Below, piece after piece: positions 11,191 through 20,672 of a stretch of DNA of 64,000 bases (its first letter is position 1; the number at the start of each line of letters is the position of its first letter). The DNA comes from Linyphia triangularis (taxonomy: Eukaryota; Arthropoda; Arachnida; Araneae; Linyphiidae), in NCBI GenBank assembly GCA_963978545.1, contig OZ021725.1:90383305-90447304 (forward strand), given 5' to 3'. The notes beneath the pieces were generated by a model, which ran no database searches, had not been told where the DNA came from, and was given only the letters and a program-made list of their open reading frames with translations. Made by a program: the position numbers and the translations under genes.

Positions 11191-12105
11191 ATCGATTGAT
11201 TAAGATTATCATAAGATCTAGTATATAATTACTCGTACGATAGCAGTACAACAAGTCAGCTATACTCTATTGGAATAAAAGTTTGAAGCAAATGTATATT
11301 AATTTAAAAAACTCATTTGAGTTTCTAATTCAACCTGCCTTGAGGTAACATGTTTAATAAAATGAAGGTTACAACTTTAAGCTTAATGCAAATCTCTTAT
11401 TTTTCAAAAATAATCTCACTTACAAAGTTAACAAAGAATAACCATTTTTCATACTGCAATGTTACATCTGGTTTGATTTTTTAAACAATAAATATCCTAA
11501 GAAATATACATCTATCGTTCTGGATAAAACGGAATTTGTTTCGAGGCCTATCAAAAGTAACATTCCAGGAAAAGAAATAAAATACATTAATGTTTTTCTG
11601 TAAAATAATATTCGCTGCTTAATATTTAATAAACTAACTCGTAAAGAAATTAATTTTAAAGTTTATAAGTGACAATAGATATTTGTTGCTACTCTCGTAA
11701 AACAAGCTATTTACTCCGAACCACATAGCTCAAAAACGAAAAAAAAAATGCCTGTTACACAAGAGATCTCTGAATAGAGCACCAAAGTTTTAAATATTTA
11801 ATTTTGAAAAATGAGTAGAGAGGGGTGATTGTGATAAGTAATCCATTAATGATTATGAAACTACCTGTGGTAAGAGTTTTTCAGATTTTCAATCCTTTGA
11901 GTTTGCATATCTTACCCTTTTACCTTTGTAAGATCTCCAGGAAGAAATTTCCTCGGAGGAATTCAAAATAATATAACATTGTTCCGGCTCAATATAGCCG
12001 TTATGCAGCTCTTATTTCATGAAAAATAATCTGCAACCAACATCACATATTAACAACCTTGGAGCTCAACATAGAAAATAACCGGTAGAAGTGATACGCA
12101 TGCTT
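11191..12105. other. AT-rich non-coding stretch
   Basis: No frame or repeat was recognised. Confidence 0.45.
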
Positions 12106-12310
12106 GTTAAATAATGGGTTCTCATATTAACACGACACAAAGAAAGCGTTGTTCTTCTCATAGGATGTTGAAATTTCCTGACATTTCAGCAACGACGCAA
12201 TGATGCTCAGACGTACAAAAAAAGAACGGACTACATTAAAATGTTTCTTTCATTAATTTGAGACTTCCATAAACTTATAAACGCATTGAAAGCTTAACTT
12301 TCCCAAAAAA
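12106..12310. repeat. Tandem duplication, copy 1 (empty-site copy)
   Basis: A unit of about 205 bp with markers CATATTAACACGACACA, ATTTCAGCAACGACGCAATG, TTTCTTTCATTAATTTGAG and AACGCATTGAAAGC. The same markers follow in the same order in copy 2 (12324-12439 continuing at 13077-13165). Here the unit is uninterrupted, so it shows what copy 2 looked like before the hAT insertion. Confidence 0.8.
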
Positions 12311-12323
12311 TAATAGCTATGTT

Positions 12324-12439
12324 TTTTAAATTATTAGTTCACATATTAACAAGACACAGAGAAAGGATGTTGGATAGGATGGCATAATATATTGCAATTT
12401 CCTAACATTTCAGCAACGACGTAACAATGTTCTGCCGTA
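12324..12439. repeat. Tandem duplication, copy 2, left part
   Basis: Matches the first half of copy 1 (CACATATTAACAAGACACA, ATTTCAGCAACGACGTAACA) and stops exactly at the hAT element boundary. The remainder resumes at 13077. Confidence 0.8.
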
Positions 12440-13068
12440 CAGGCTCTGATCAACGCTTAAGCCCACAAGGCTCGGGCCTTGGGCCCATGATTTTAGGGGA
12501 CCCCAAAATTGGCTGTAAACCTATAATTTTTGTTTCACAAAAGCTAGGTGAATATATTTTATAATCTGTATAAAAGAGTTTTTACAATACAATAATTATT
12601 GATCCTGAATCGTCTTTAGGAACCCAGAAAGTATTTATTCAAATGAACCAAACCATCATTTAAAAGTGTAAAAAACAAGCTTTCTTGAAACAAAAATTGA
12701 AAGGAAGTCTTGAAGAAATTATTGTGAGATCAGCAAATATCGACTCTTAAATTGTGAATAATACTGCTGATATTGTTGTCAAGGATTACGCATTTTGATA
12801 ATGCAATGCTTTACAAAACAAAGGTTTTTATCTTTTGATTTATTCATTTAATTGTTTGAAAAGTGATATTTTTTTATTTTTTTTGGTAAAAAAAAAAAAA
12901 AAGTTTTTAGAAAACAAAATATTAACATCAATTTATTAACTTTTTCTATATTTAATATTAATTCATTTGATTTTATGTCAAATCCATTTTCGATTAATCA
13001 CACGTTTGGAAAATGGTTCCCCGAATGCGTCCGGGCCTTGGGCCCCAACTTGTCACGATCAGGCACTG
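12440..13068. mobile_element. Non-autonomous hAT element (629 bp), nested in the duplication
   Basis: The ends are imperfect terminal inverted repeats: CAGGCTCTGATCA at the left and, read inward from the right, CAGTGCCTGATCGTGAC. Subterminal GGGCCTTGGGCCC and its counterpart CCGGGCCTTGGGCCCC follow. Flanking 8-bp duplications CTGCCGTA (12432-12439) and CTGCTGTA (13069-13076) match at seven of eight positions, the size typical of hAT elements. The interior is A/T-rich with no transposase frame, so movement would need a source elsewhere. The neighbouring uninterrupted duplicate proves the insertion. Confidence 0.85.
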
Positions 13069-13076
13069 CTGCTGTA

Positions 13077-13165
13077 CCGAGAACAAACTACAATAAAATG
13101 CTTCTTTCATTAAATTGAGGCACTGAGGCATTACATTTATAACGCATTGAAAACTAAATTTTCCC
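13077..13165. repeat. Tandem duplication, copy 2, right part
   Basis: Resumes the unit after the insertion: AAACTACAATAAAATGCTTC, TTTCATTAAATTGAGG and AACGCATTGAAAACTAA all match copy 1. Confidence 0.8.
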
Positions 13166-13191
13166 AAATTTTCCCTTTAGTGCTGAGTTAG

Positions 13192-13250
13192 CCCTACGCG
13201 GCCCACGACAGATTTTTCTGCGGTCCGCCGGCAGCACAGAAGATTAAAAA
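13192..13250. other. GC-rich fragment, possible hAT terminus relic
   Basis: CGCGGCCCACGACAG and GCGGTCCGCCGGCAG resemble the GC-rich subterminal words of the hAT element at 39449-39849 (CCGCGGCCCAC, GTGGTCCGC). No partner end or target duplication was found. Confidence 0.3.
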
Positions 13251-13272
13251 ATCAAATTTCACTATATGGACC

Positions 13273-13290
13273 TTTTTTTTTTTTTTTTTT
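13273..13290. repeat. Poly-T run (18 T)
   Basis: Homopolymer next to the GC-rich relic. Confidence 0.9.
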
Positions 13291-13779
13291 AAATAATTAT
13301 TGTAATATTGCATAATTGTAATTTGTCCAGAATAGTATGTGTTTACTACGTAGAACAGAATTCTCCACTACTTGCCCGAATAAACTTTATGAAAAAGTTT
13401 TCAGCAATATAGTTTCCATCAAGAATAAATACAGGAATAATTTAACTGACTCTCATTACGACAATTCATTAAGACAAATAACTACGACAGACATCGACTC
13501 TATCATAAAATAAACTGAACGAATTCCGACCGTCATCGTCTCTCAACACAATTGATATCGACTCAAACAGAGTAATCTGGAAGTACTGGTTACATACTTT
13601 CATTAAAAGCTAAATCAAGTACCATTGTCACTTTGGAACAAACGATTCACTTCTATTTTAGACTTTAATTTACTAATAATGAAAGTTATTATTTTTAATC
13701 ATTTAAAAAAAATAATCAAACATCAATAGTCAATAATCAAAATCAATTTTTTTTTTCAGTTTCAGAAATGTGATAAATA

Positions 13780-14285
13780 TTAGCGTATTCGACCCGCGAA
13801 AAGCTCCGACATATGTCATACGTCTCGCCTCTAAAAGTTAGTGGCGAACTTTGCTTCAGTGCGTTGTTCTATCGCCGATGAAGAACATTCTCAAATATCC
13901 CCCTTCTCCTCAGTCATCTCCACCGCATTACCTCATCAAATCTCATTAATTCCACAGTCCCAAAGCACAAGTTTCCTTCTAGTAATTAAGCCTAGTCGCC
14001 ATGACACTGTGGGTCGGAATCCCGAGGTTTTTATTTCCGAGAAAACCACCGACTGACCACTGTTATTAGGGCGAAATGAAAAGCCACATAATCAAAGGGT
14101 GGCCGCGTCGTTTAAGAAAGGGAACCACGCCCACAATGGCCAGGCATGCGAGTTTCTCATTAGCTCACTAATTAGCGGCGGGTTTTGTACACGCCTCCGA
14201 TCAGGAGATCTCTCGGGGTGGATTAAAAGATGCGCAAGAGCTTATGCGGAGATCGGAAGAAAAGGTTTGGTGGTTGCTTAGCGGG
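13780..14285. other. GC-raised island 4
   Basis: One of the least AT-biased stretches in the window. Two consecutive plus-strand frames (13841-14056, 71 codons, and 14099-14281, 60 codons) are open, but neither shows a known domain and no convincing splice pair joins them. It holds a homeodomain-type core TAATTAG near 14170 (in CTCACTAATTAGCGG) and CATATG at about 13810. An enhancer or an unrecognised exon are both possible. Confidence 0.35.
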
Positions 14286-14305
14286 GGAAGTACAAAGTAT
14301 AGCTA

Positions 14306-14520
14306 CAGAGTGTCCAATAAATGACTGATCCCTATTAAATTTTTAAACGTGGGTAATTTAAATACGAATGGAGATATGAATGTTCCGTTTGCTGCATTGG
14401 TACTAGAAAAACAGTAATTTAAAAAAATTGCGAGATTTGCCAATTAGTTTTTTTCTTTTCACAAAACCGTGTTTTTGTTATTTAAGTTCAATGTGGGTCA
14501 GTCATTTATTGAACACCTTG
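14306..14520. mobile_element. Mariner-type MITE (215 bp)
   Basis: Inverted ends: left TACAGAGTGTCCAATAAATG (TA at 14304-14305) and, read inward from the right, TACAAGGTGTTCAATAAATG. Similarity continues through GACTGA(T/C)CC for about 29 bp. TA dinucleotides flank both ends, the target choice of the Tc1/mariner superfamily. The interior has no transposase. The exact family is not named with certainty. Confidence 0.75.
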
Positions 14521-14730
14521 TATAATAAACTTTTGATATTTCTCTGATTCTTTTAGATCTTTCAATACATTTTAATAATTTAGGTGTTCATTCATTGTAG
14601 TGGACAGTTAAAATATCCATGTGAAAGGACACCATCTGAATAAGCAGAAAAGAGTTCACTCAAAAGTAAATGTGTTAGATTCCTACTTGTTTTGAATTAA
14701 GAAAAATTGTCAATGACAATGAAATAATGA

Positions 14731-14772
14731 CATACTTAAAATATAAGTCTTGTAACACAAAATATTTGATAT
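14731..14772. repeat. Direct repeat flanking the minisatellite, left copy
   Basis: TTAAAATATAAGTCTTGTAA and CACAAAATATTT match TTAAAATATAAGTTCTACAT and CACAAAATATTT at 15097-15124. Confidence 0.6.
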
Positions 14773-14774
14773 TA

Positions 14775-15075
14775 AAATTTATGAACACCAATAATATTTA
14801 GTAATAAATGCAATAATATTTAGCAATAAAATTAGTTTAAATGTATAAGAAATATATAAAAGTAAAATTTGGCAATGTATTAAGGGGAAAAGACAATATA
14901 TACAACAAAATGTATAAGTAAAATAGGCAATAAATGTATAACAATATGCGTAAGTAAAAAAAGCAATATATAGAACCATATGAATAAATAAAAAAGGCAA
15001 TAAATACAACAAATTTATAAATAAAAAAGGCAATAAATATACTAATACGTATAAATGAAAAAGGCAATATATGTC
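14775..15075. repeat. Minisatellite, about 33-40 bp unit
   Basis: Repeats of the pattern AAAAAGGCAATAAATA with ACAA...TGTATAAGTAAA or ...TTATAAATAAA. Clear units lie at 14916-15075 and decayed ones lie before. Overlapping minus-strand frames (14779-15067) translate to hydrophobic repeats of Tyr, Phe, Leu and Ile and are by-products of this repeat. Confidence 0.8.
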
Positions 15076-15096
15076 AAAAAAACTACTAATGATTTA

Positions 15097-15124
15097 AAAT
15101 ATAAGTTCTACATCACAAAATATT
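15097..15124. repeat. Direct repeat flanking the minisatellite, right copy
   Basis: Partner of 14731-14772, so the minisatellite lies between duplicated flanks. Confidence 0.6.
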
Positions 15125-15129
15125 TCATT

Positions 15130-15600
15130 TTAAATACTATTTAACATCAGAAATATTGGTATTCTAAGATCGTTTCTTTAATTCCTAAATAAATTACTCC
15201 AGCATTTTGTAATGAGAAGATTTTTTGGGGGAAATTTAAAACACTTTTGTGTTTCGTGTAAGTAAAAAGCAAACGTTTTGAAAAGGATTTTCACTTTAAT
15301 AAAAAAAATATACTATACTTTGTGGAAGCGTTACGAGAGATTGAGTAGTCGAGTGAATAAGATGACAAGTTGTAGTTTAGGAAATTTTTTACAAAATGCG
15401 GAAGTGTCGTAATCAATATTGAATAAAACTTTTTAATCAATGATAAGTGATAAATTTACTAAAAATTAGTATATTCTACTTATTTTTAAGTACTTTGCTT
15501 TAGAGTGCAGCATTGGTGATGAAAATGAAAAGTTTCCTTGGTTTTATGGGGAATATTAAAATATCTTGAAATTTCCCTAATATTTCCACAGTTAAAAAAT
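15130..15600. other. AT-rich non-coding stretch
   Basis: A segment at about 15203-15257 is open and ends in CGT before GTAAGTA, a good donor, but its acceptor is weak. No call is made. Confidence 0.35.
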
Positions 15601-15613
15601 TTCTCTGTGAAAA

Positions 15614-15680
15614 CAAATGGCAGATAAAATGGCGTCTCAAATAGCAGATAAAATGGCGTCTCAAATAGCAGAGAATGGCT
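15614..15680. repeat. 24-bp tandem repeat, about 2.7 copies
   Basis: Units at 15614-15637 and 15638-15661 (cores GCAGATAAAATGGCGTCT) differ at one base. A partial third follows. Confidence 0.95.
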
Positions 15681-15981
15681 AAATTCTAAATTTCGAGGAT
15701 AAAAAACTTTTGTTTTTCAAAATTTTCATAAAATATTTATGAATTAATAAGAATTATACTACAATGCATTAATATCTATAATATTTTAATTCGAATGATG
15801 TGTTACAAGAAAATCTAAAGAAATTTTTTTATTCCTTAATAAATGTCGGAGAACACACTACAAAACTTTGTTTAAAATATAGTTTATAAATTTTCTCATA
15901 GCAAGTTTTATCAAAGCAATCTACTAAATTAACTTTGTTGAATGCATGACAAAATTTTCTTTTTCTTTTACATCACAAATG

Positions 15982-16035
15982 CACGCGCGCACACACACAC
16001 ACAGACAGACACAGACAGACAGACAGACAGACAGA
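15982..16035. repeat. (CA)n/(CAGA)n microsatellite
   Basis: CGCGCGCACACACACACACA passes into GACAGACAGACAGACAGACA. In many arthropod genomes this composite is a tail or interior of dispersed repeats, but no body is assignable here. Confidence 0.95.
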
Positions 16036-16076
16036 ACCCTATTTGTCTGTTTTCTTTTTTCTTAAGCCACACCATT

Positions 16077-16150
16077 TCTCCCTTCTTTACATAAATATAA
16101 AGTGCAAATTTCAGGTCATTCTAACTATTTTTTTAAGGTTGGACTTAAAT
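16077..16150 (+). mobile_element. MITE family A, right-arm fragment
   Basis: Contains TTTCAGGTCATTCTAACTAT and GGTTGGACTTAAATTATAAT, matching the right arm of the family A copies at 1 kb and 20 kb. The left arm is missing. Confidence 0.5.
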
Positions 16151-16241
16151 TATAATCCTTCTGTAGGTATATAAAATGCTGAAACAACACACAATTCGTA
16201 CATAGTTTCTTTCTTAAGAACGAAGTTTACAGCCTGTTCTT

Positions 16242-16270
16242 TTGGTGCGTGCGTGCGTGCGTGTGTGTGG
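16242..16270. repeat. (GTGC)n/(GT)n microsatellite
   Basis: TGCGTGCGTGCGTGCGTGTG within the family A fragments. It is the reverse-complement type of the CA/CG repeat at 15982, which suggests the two bound an inverted structure. Confidence 0.9.
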
Positions 16271-16375
16271 TATATTTTCCCCTTTATTCAGGTAAAATTT
16301 CAAGTCATTTTGACCAGAGTTTCCTATTTTGAAAAGTTCCTATTTGAATTTAATTATCACCATGTATATTTTGCT
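16271..16375 (+). mobile_element. MITE family A, second right-arm fragment
   Basis: TTCAGGTAAAATTTCAAGTC and TTAATTATCACCATGTATAT match the right arm at 20160-20255. Confidence 0.55.
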
Positions 16376-17310
16376 TACCAATAGTGGATTTGATTTTAAT
16401 TAACCATGCAAATTCAGTTTGTTTAATGGTTAACAAGACAATCTTTTTAACAACAATTAAAATTTAAAGTGATTAAACTTTAAATTCAGTTCTTTTGTAC
16501 GAAAACCATTATCATAGAAATTTTATGCAGTTTCTGCGTCAGAAACATTTAAAAAACTTCATATTTTATAAGAAATTAATTCCCGTCAAAGCAAGTCCCG
16601 TCAGTTTTCCCATGTTACTGTATTAATTTAGGGGTATCTGAAACTCAAATTTTTTAAAATTCTCAAAAATAAATAAATTATTATTGTAAAAAATGATAAA
16701 AATATTTTTGAATGAAATAGCACAAATTTTTTGTTTCTATCATTAGTAGAACTTGAAATATTTAAGTTTTTGTTCCATGGCAACTGTATCTCAAACATGC
16801 TACATTGAAACTTTGAAACTGTTTTTCTCGGTGATGGCTTTTTGAGTTTAAATTGATATAACTTAAAAACTACTTGTTAAAAATCTATGAAACTTCCATA
16901 ATTATTTTTCAAATATATTTCTTTAGTTTGAATTCAGGAATTATGTATTTTTATTTAACTTTTTTTTTTTTTTTTAATTTTTTGGTGGTTAGCATCCTAT
17001 GGATTTTATACAGTTTTTGCTCAAAATATTTTTTGTAATATTTTCTAATAACTTAATTGAAAAATCTTAAAGACAATTTTTAATATGAATTATAAGAAGT
17101 AATTTTATGGAGATTTTTTTAAAAAAAGTTTTTAGATCTATCAAATTTAGGAAATATCAAAATTTCGAAGTTTTTTAATTTAAAAAAAAAAAAAGTTTTT
17201 CAAATTTGGAAATTTAAACTAGTTTTTTAAGTTATTCATTACTGCATAAAAAAATTTCCGAAAAATAATTCTAAAAATAAAGATTTTAGAATTTTGAGTC
17301 CTAGACTCCC
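16376..17310. other. AT-rich non-coding stretch
   Basis: Apart from the X-box-like site and short A/T runs, no feature was recognised. Confidence 0.4.
16771..16784 (+). promoter_or_regulatory. X-box-like motif 4 (two mismatches)
   Basis: TGTTCCATGGCAAC keeps CCATGG and the right half-site AAC but has a weak left half. A lower-grade RFX-like site in AT-rich DNA. Confidence 0.25.
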
Positions 17311-17638
17311 TTAAATGCTTTGAGACCCATTGAAACTATGAAATCCCCTTCTATGAAGTTCATTCTTCAATTTTTAGATGGCAGAGTAATATTATTTCGT
17401 TTGAAATCTTGCCAGAGATAAGTATATTACTCGATGTAAGGTCAAGATGTATGCCTAGAAGATTGAAAATTGTCCATGTCTTTGCATATAAAAAGAAATA
17501 AGCTTGTGCTGTTATCCAACAACTGAAGAATGAACATAATAGAAGTGAAATTCAAAGCTCCAATGGGTAAAAGAAGCATTTAAAATAAATACAGTATCAT
17601 GAGGAACTGACTGGTCCCATCAATAACTAAAGGATTAA
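17311..17638. mobile_element. TTAA-ended MITE family B, copy 1
   Basis: The right end ...GATTAA, read inward, gives TTAATCCTTTAGTTATTGAT (17619-17638), matching the left end of copy 2 (18820). The interior 17395-17600 is colinear with 18865-19065 (for example GGTCAAGATGTATGCCTA and CATATAAAAAGAAATAAGC). A hairpin also exists: 17311-17370 pairs with 17525-17583, both ending in TTAAATGCTT-type words. A TTAA terminus and CCCTTT-like ends point to a piggyBac-type origin. No coding. Confidence 0.6.
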
Positions 17639-17639
17639 T

Positions 17640-18815
17640 GAAATTCAATTTCTTGTCACTGCAGATTTAATTGCTGTAACAGTCTTCCAAACGAACAATT
17701 TATTCTCCTACGCATAATTTTAAACAAAAGTTTTTTTGGAAATTCGTCTTTCCACAGTTTGTGGTCCATCCCTACAACTCATTAAATTCCAAACATGCGC
17801 TCTGAAACCGACTTCAAAGAAGTGATAAGAACGAGATATTGAATTTCATTTAAACCGTAGTTAAAATGTCTCCAAACGCAAATATGACCGATCCTAAAGC
17901 CTCATTTCGACCAAACAAACCCCCAATTAGACAAGAAATTGACGGATTACTTTCTATATATTTTTGCTGGCGACGATGAATAAAAATAACTTAACAATCA
18001 TCTGTAAGTTAAAGAGAGAAAGTACGCAGAAAAGAAAGAATTAGCCTTCAAAACATGGAAATGAAAACCGACAGTCAGCGCTGTGTGTGTCTTTCTAACA
18101 GGTTATTAACTGTAAAATGCCCGTTTAAAATTAAAAGCTGCACTTTTTCTTAATTCTGATTTCCAAATGGCGTGCCTTAGTTAATAGTTATTATACATTT
18201 CGGCTTGAGGCGTCAATCAAGAATTTCATATTCAAAGAAAAGGTATTATTACCATTTGATTTTTTTCCGCCTTTTCTTCCGAAGGTAGTTTTGGAACTTT
18301 TTACGGTATGAATATAAATTAGATATAGGCAAAACGGATGCTAAAGTTTTGTTGCTTGCACGCATGCATGTTTGGTGTGGTTTCACCAATAGAATTTAAT
18401 TCAAGTTTGTAAGTGAAATTTAAATGCCCTGCGTTTTAATAAATAAGGATAAAAACAAGGTTAAAGAGTGTATTTACATATTTTGTTCAAAGGAAGTCAT
18501 AATATTTGAGAAGTAAATGATTTTGGTAGTTACTGCTTTGATTTTATAAGAATGTATTATCAGTTAAACAAGTTTTAAATAGCACAAAAATTATTGTTTA
18601 TTGTTGAAATAAAGCATTATTATTAACTTTATATATTTTTCTAAGGTCAACTATGCAATTTTTTTTATAGAAGGTAAAATAATTGTCATTTAGGATGAAA
18701 AACTCTTTAACAGCATTTGTCACAGAAATGTTTCATATAAGTTGTCATACTTAAATAGAATATAATGTGAATTATGTCATTAATCACATTAAAACTACAT
18801 TTTTACTATTCAACA
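17640..18815. other. Non-coding stretch
   Basis: Slightly less AT-rich around 17700-18110 but without a supported frame. No repeat was recognised. Confidence 0.4.
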
Positions 18816-18819
18816 CTCT

Positions 18820-19120
18820 TTAATCCTTCAATTATTGATGAGACTTATAAGTTTCATCAGAAATATATTTTTGTTTAGAATCTTGCTGAAAACAAGTATA
18901 TAAGACAATTTTAGGTCAAGATGGATGCCTATATGATTGAAAGTCACCCATGTGTTTTCATATAAAGAGAAGCATGCTTGTGCTGCCTTCTAACAATCGA
19001 AGAACGAACCTCAAAGAAGTGCATTTCAAAGTCAAAATGGGTCTCAAAGTGTTTAAAATAGTACAGTACCACGAGAAAACTGTTGGGACTTATAAGTATC
19101 TCAAGTAAATAAAGGGTTAA
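18820..19120. mobile_element. TTAA-ended MITE family B, copy 2 (complete)
   Basis: Bounded by TTAA at 18820-18823 and 19117-19120. The terminal inverted repeats are TTAATCCTTCAATTATTGAT at the left and, read inward from the right, TTAACCCTTTATTTACTTGA, and both continue into GA(G/T)ACTTATAAGT. About 300 bp with no frame. TTAA target choice and these ends suggest a piggyBac-like non-autonomous element, distinct from the one at 42.26 kb, whose ends start CCCGG. Confidence 0.75.
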
Positions 19121-19759
19121 CATAAACTGCTTTCTTGGATTTTAAAGCCAGTGTAGTTTATATTATTTTGCATTTCGTTTGAAACACAAATCGCAATATT
19201 TTTTGGGTTATTGCATTGATTATTATATATACTGTTATTTTTAAAAGTATCGTTAACTCTATACAAAAATCCAATGTTTTTTTAGAAAGAAGCCTATAAA
19301 ATTAAAAAGCAATGTAGAATCATTGGAATGTATAGTATGTAAGGTACCTTGAAATAAGGTTAACTAATTAATAAAGTGGTTAAAATAAGTTACGTACATA
19401 GTTAAGTACATAGTTGTCAAATTCTATCGATACAGGTTGTTTAAAATAAAGATTAAAAGCTCTAAACAGTTTTGCCACAGGTTGTAATCTCATAATTACC
19501 ACAATTACACGATTTCTTGTAAGTCACTCTGCTTGGTGGTGGACGTTGTGTATTTCATTGCCATTTTAGAACTTAATTTTGACTGACGTCCTTAAGTGCT
19601 ATTGGATTGAAACCTGCGTACGTAAACGCGATGAATATACAATATTCCCTCACAACAATTAAGCTAGTTTTAGTAGTAATTTAGTATCTCCAGAAATTAA
19701 CATGCGCTTATTCTACATTCAGCAAAATTTCAATAACGTGTCATGATAATACAGGATAA
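19121..19759. other. AT-rich non-coding stretch
   Basis: Nothing recognised beyond short repeats such as TACATAGTTAAGTACATAG at 19396. Confidence 0.4.
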
Positions 19760-19983
19760 TTAGAATTAAAGTTGAACTTAAAAAAAAATGTAAAAATAAA
19801 AGAACCACAGGTCAGAATGACCTAAAATTTGACCTGAATAAACATGAACAAGAAGAAAATCGTATGGTATAAAAAATATTTCGAACTACTTTTATTCCTT
19901 CAAGATTTTTCAGGTCATTCCAAAGAGTAGTTATTTTTGTTTTACAGCTCTTTGAAATTGTAACTTTAATTATAACCACCCCA
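19760..19983. mobile_element. MITE family A, copy 2
   Basis: The left arm carries AAAGTTGAACTTAAAA, AGAACCACAGGTCAGAATGA and CCTGAATAAACATGAAC. The right arm carries TTCAGGTCATTCC, TTTTACAGCTCTTTGAAA and ACTTTAATTATAACCACC. It forms an imperfect palindrome about 220 bp long. Confidence 0.7.
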
Positions 19984-20258
19984 GAGTGATTATAACTAAA
20001 ATTCAATTTTCAAAAAGCTGTACAAAAGAACCACAGGTCAGAATGACCTGATATTTATAACTTGAATACACACGAAAAATGTAAAAATGGTATTGCTTAG
20101 GACAAACTATGTATACCGAACCATTTTTTTTTATGGCATACCCTTTCGAGTTATCTTCACGTATATTTAGGTAAAATTTCACGTCATTCTGACAGGTGGT
20201 TCATTCTTACAGCCCTTTTGAAAGTTGAACTTTAATTATAATCACCATGTATTTTACA
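19984..20258. mobile_element. MITE family A, copy 3 (back to back with copy 2)
   Basis: The left arm has GTGATTATAACTAAAATTCA and AGAACCACAGGTCAGAATGA. The right arm has CACGTATATTTAGGTAAAAT, CATTCTGACAGGTGGTTC and ACTTTAATTATAATCACCAT. It abuts copy 2 with almost no spacer, so one element inserted into or duplicated beside the other. Confidence 0.75.
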
Positions 20259-20631
20259 TACCCCTATCAAATATGTGTAAAAATATTCACAAGTTTCTGA
20301 TTCATTGGCCAGTGTGCACATTATTCAGTCAGATACGTTCCTATAGATCAAATGAACAATCAGTTTGAAAACGGTTTATTACATTTAACTACCCAAGTAC
20401 GATTACTCTCTTTAATAACCACAACTCTTCTCTGCATACCTAAACCATTATTACATCCTCAAGTGCTCAACATAACGATATTTTTGTGATTGAACAATTG
20501 ACTCGCCTCATAATCAATAACTAACCTTTGCAATTTCTATTCATTTGTCAGCTTCTCCGCTGCACTTAATAGCGGCATTAGAAATCTCAGGAAGCATAAA
20601 ATTAAGCAAGAAATGTTAATAAAGGAGCCTA

Positions 20632-20645
20632 CACATCCGGATGTG
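20632..20645. promoter_or_regulatory. 14-bp perfect palindrome with overlapping ETS-type cores
   Basis: CACATCCGGATGTG is self-complementary and holds ATCCGG/CCGGAT, the GGAW core read on both strands, as in paired ETS-factor sites. Two bases on comes a face-to-face pair of T-box-like half-sites (20647-20672). The role is inferred. Confidence 0.35.
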
Positions 20646-20646
20646 G

Positions 20647-20672
20647 ACACACCTAACTTTCAAGAGGTGTGT
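20647..20672. promoter_or_regulatory. Inverted T-box-like half-site pair
   Basis: ACACACCT (about 20647-20654) and AGGTGTGT (20665-20672) are reverse complements 10 bp apart and close to the T-box core (T)CACACCT. Candidate regulatory site next to the ETS-type palindrome. Confidence 0.3.

Noticed and set aside
14779..15067. Two hydrophobic minus-strand frames resembling a membrane protein
   Set aside because: The hydrophobicity comes from the A/T-rich minisatellite read in different frames.
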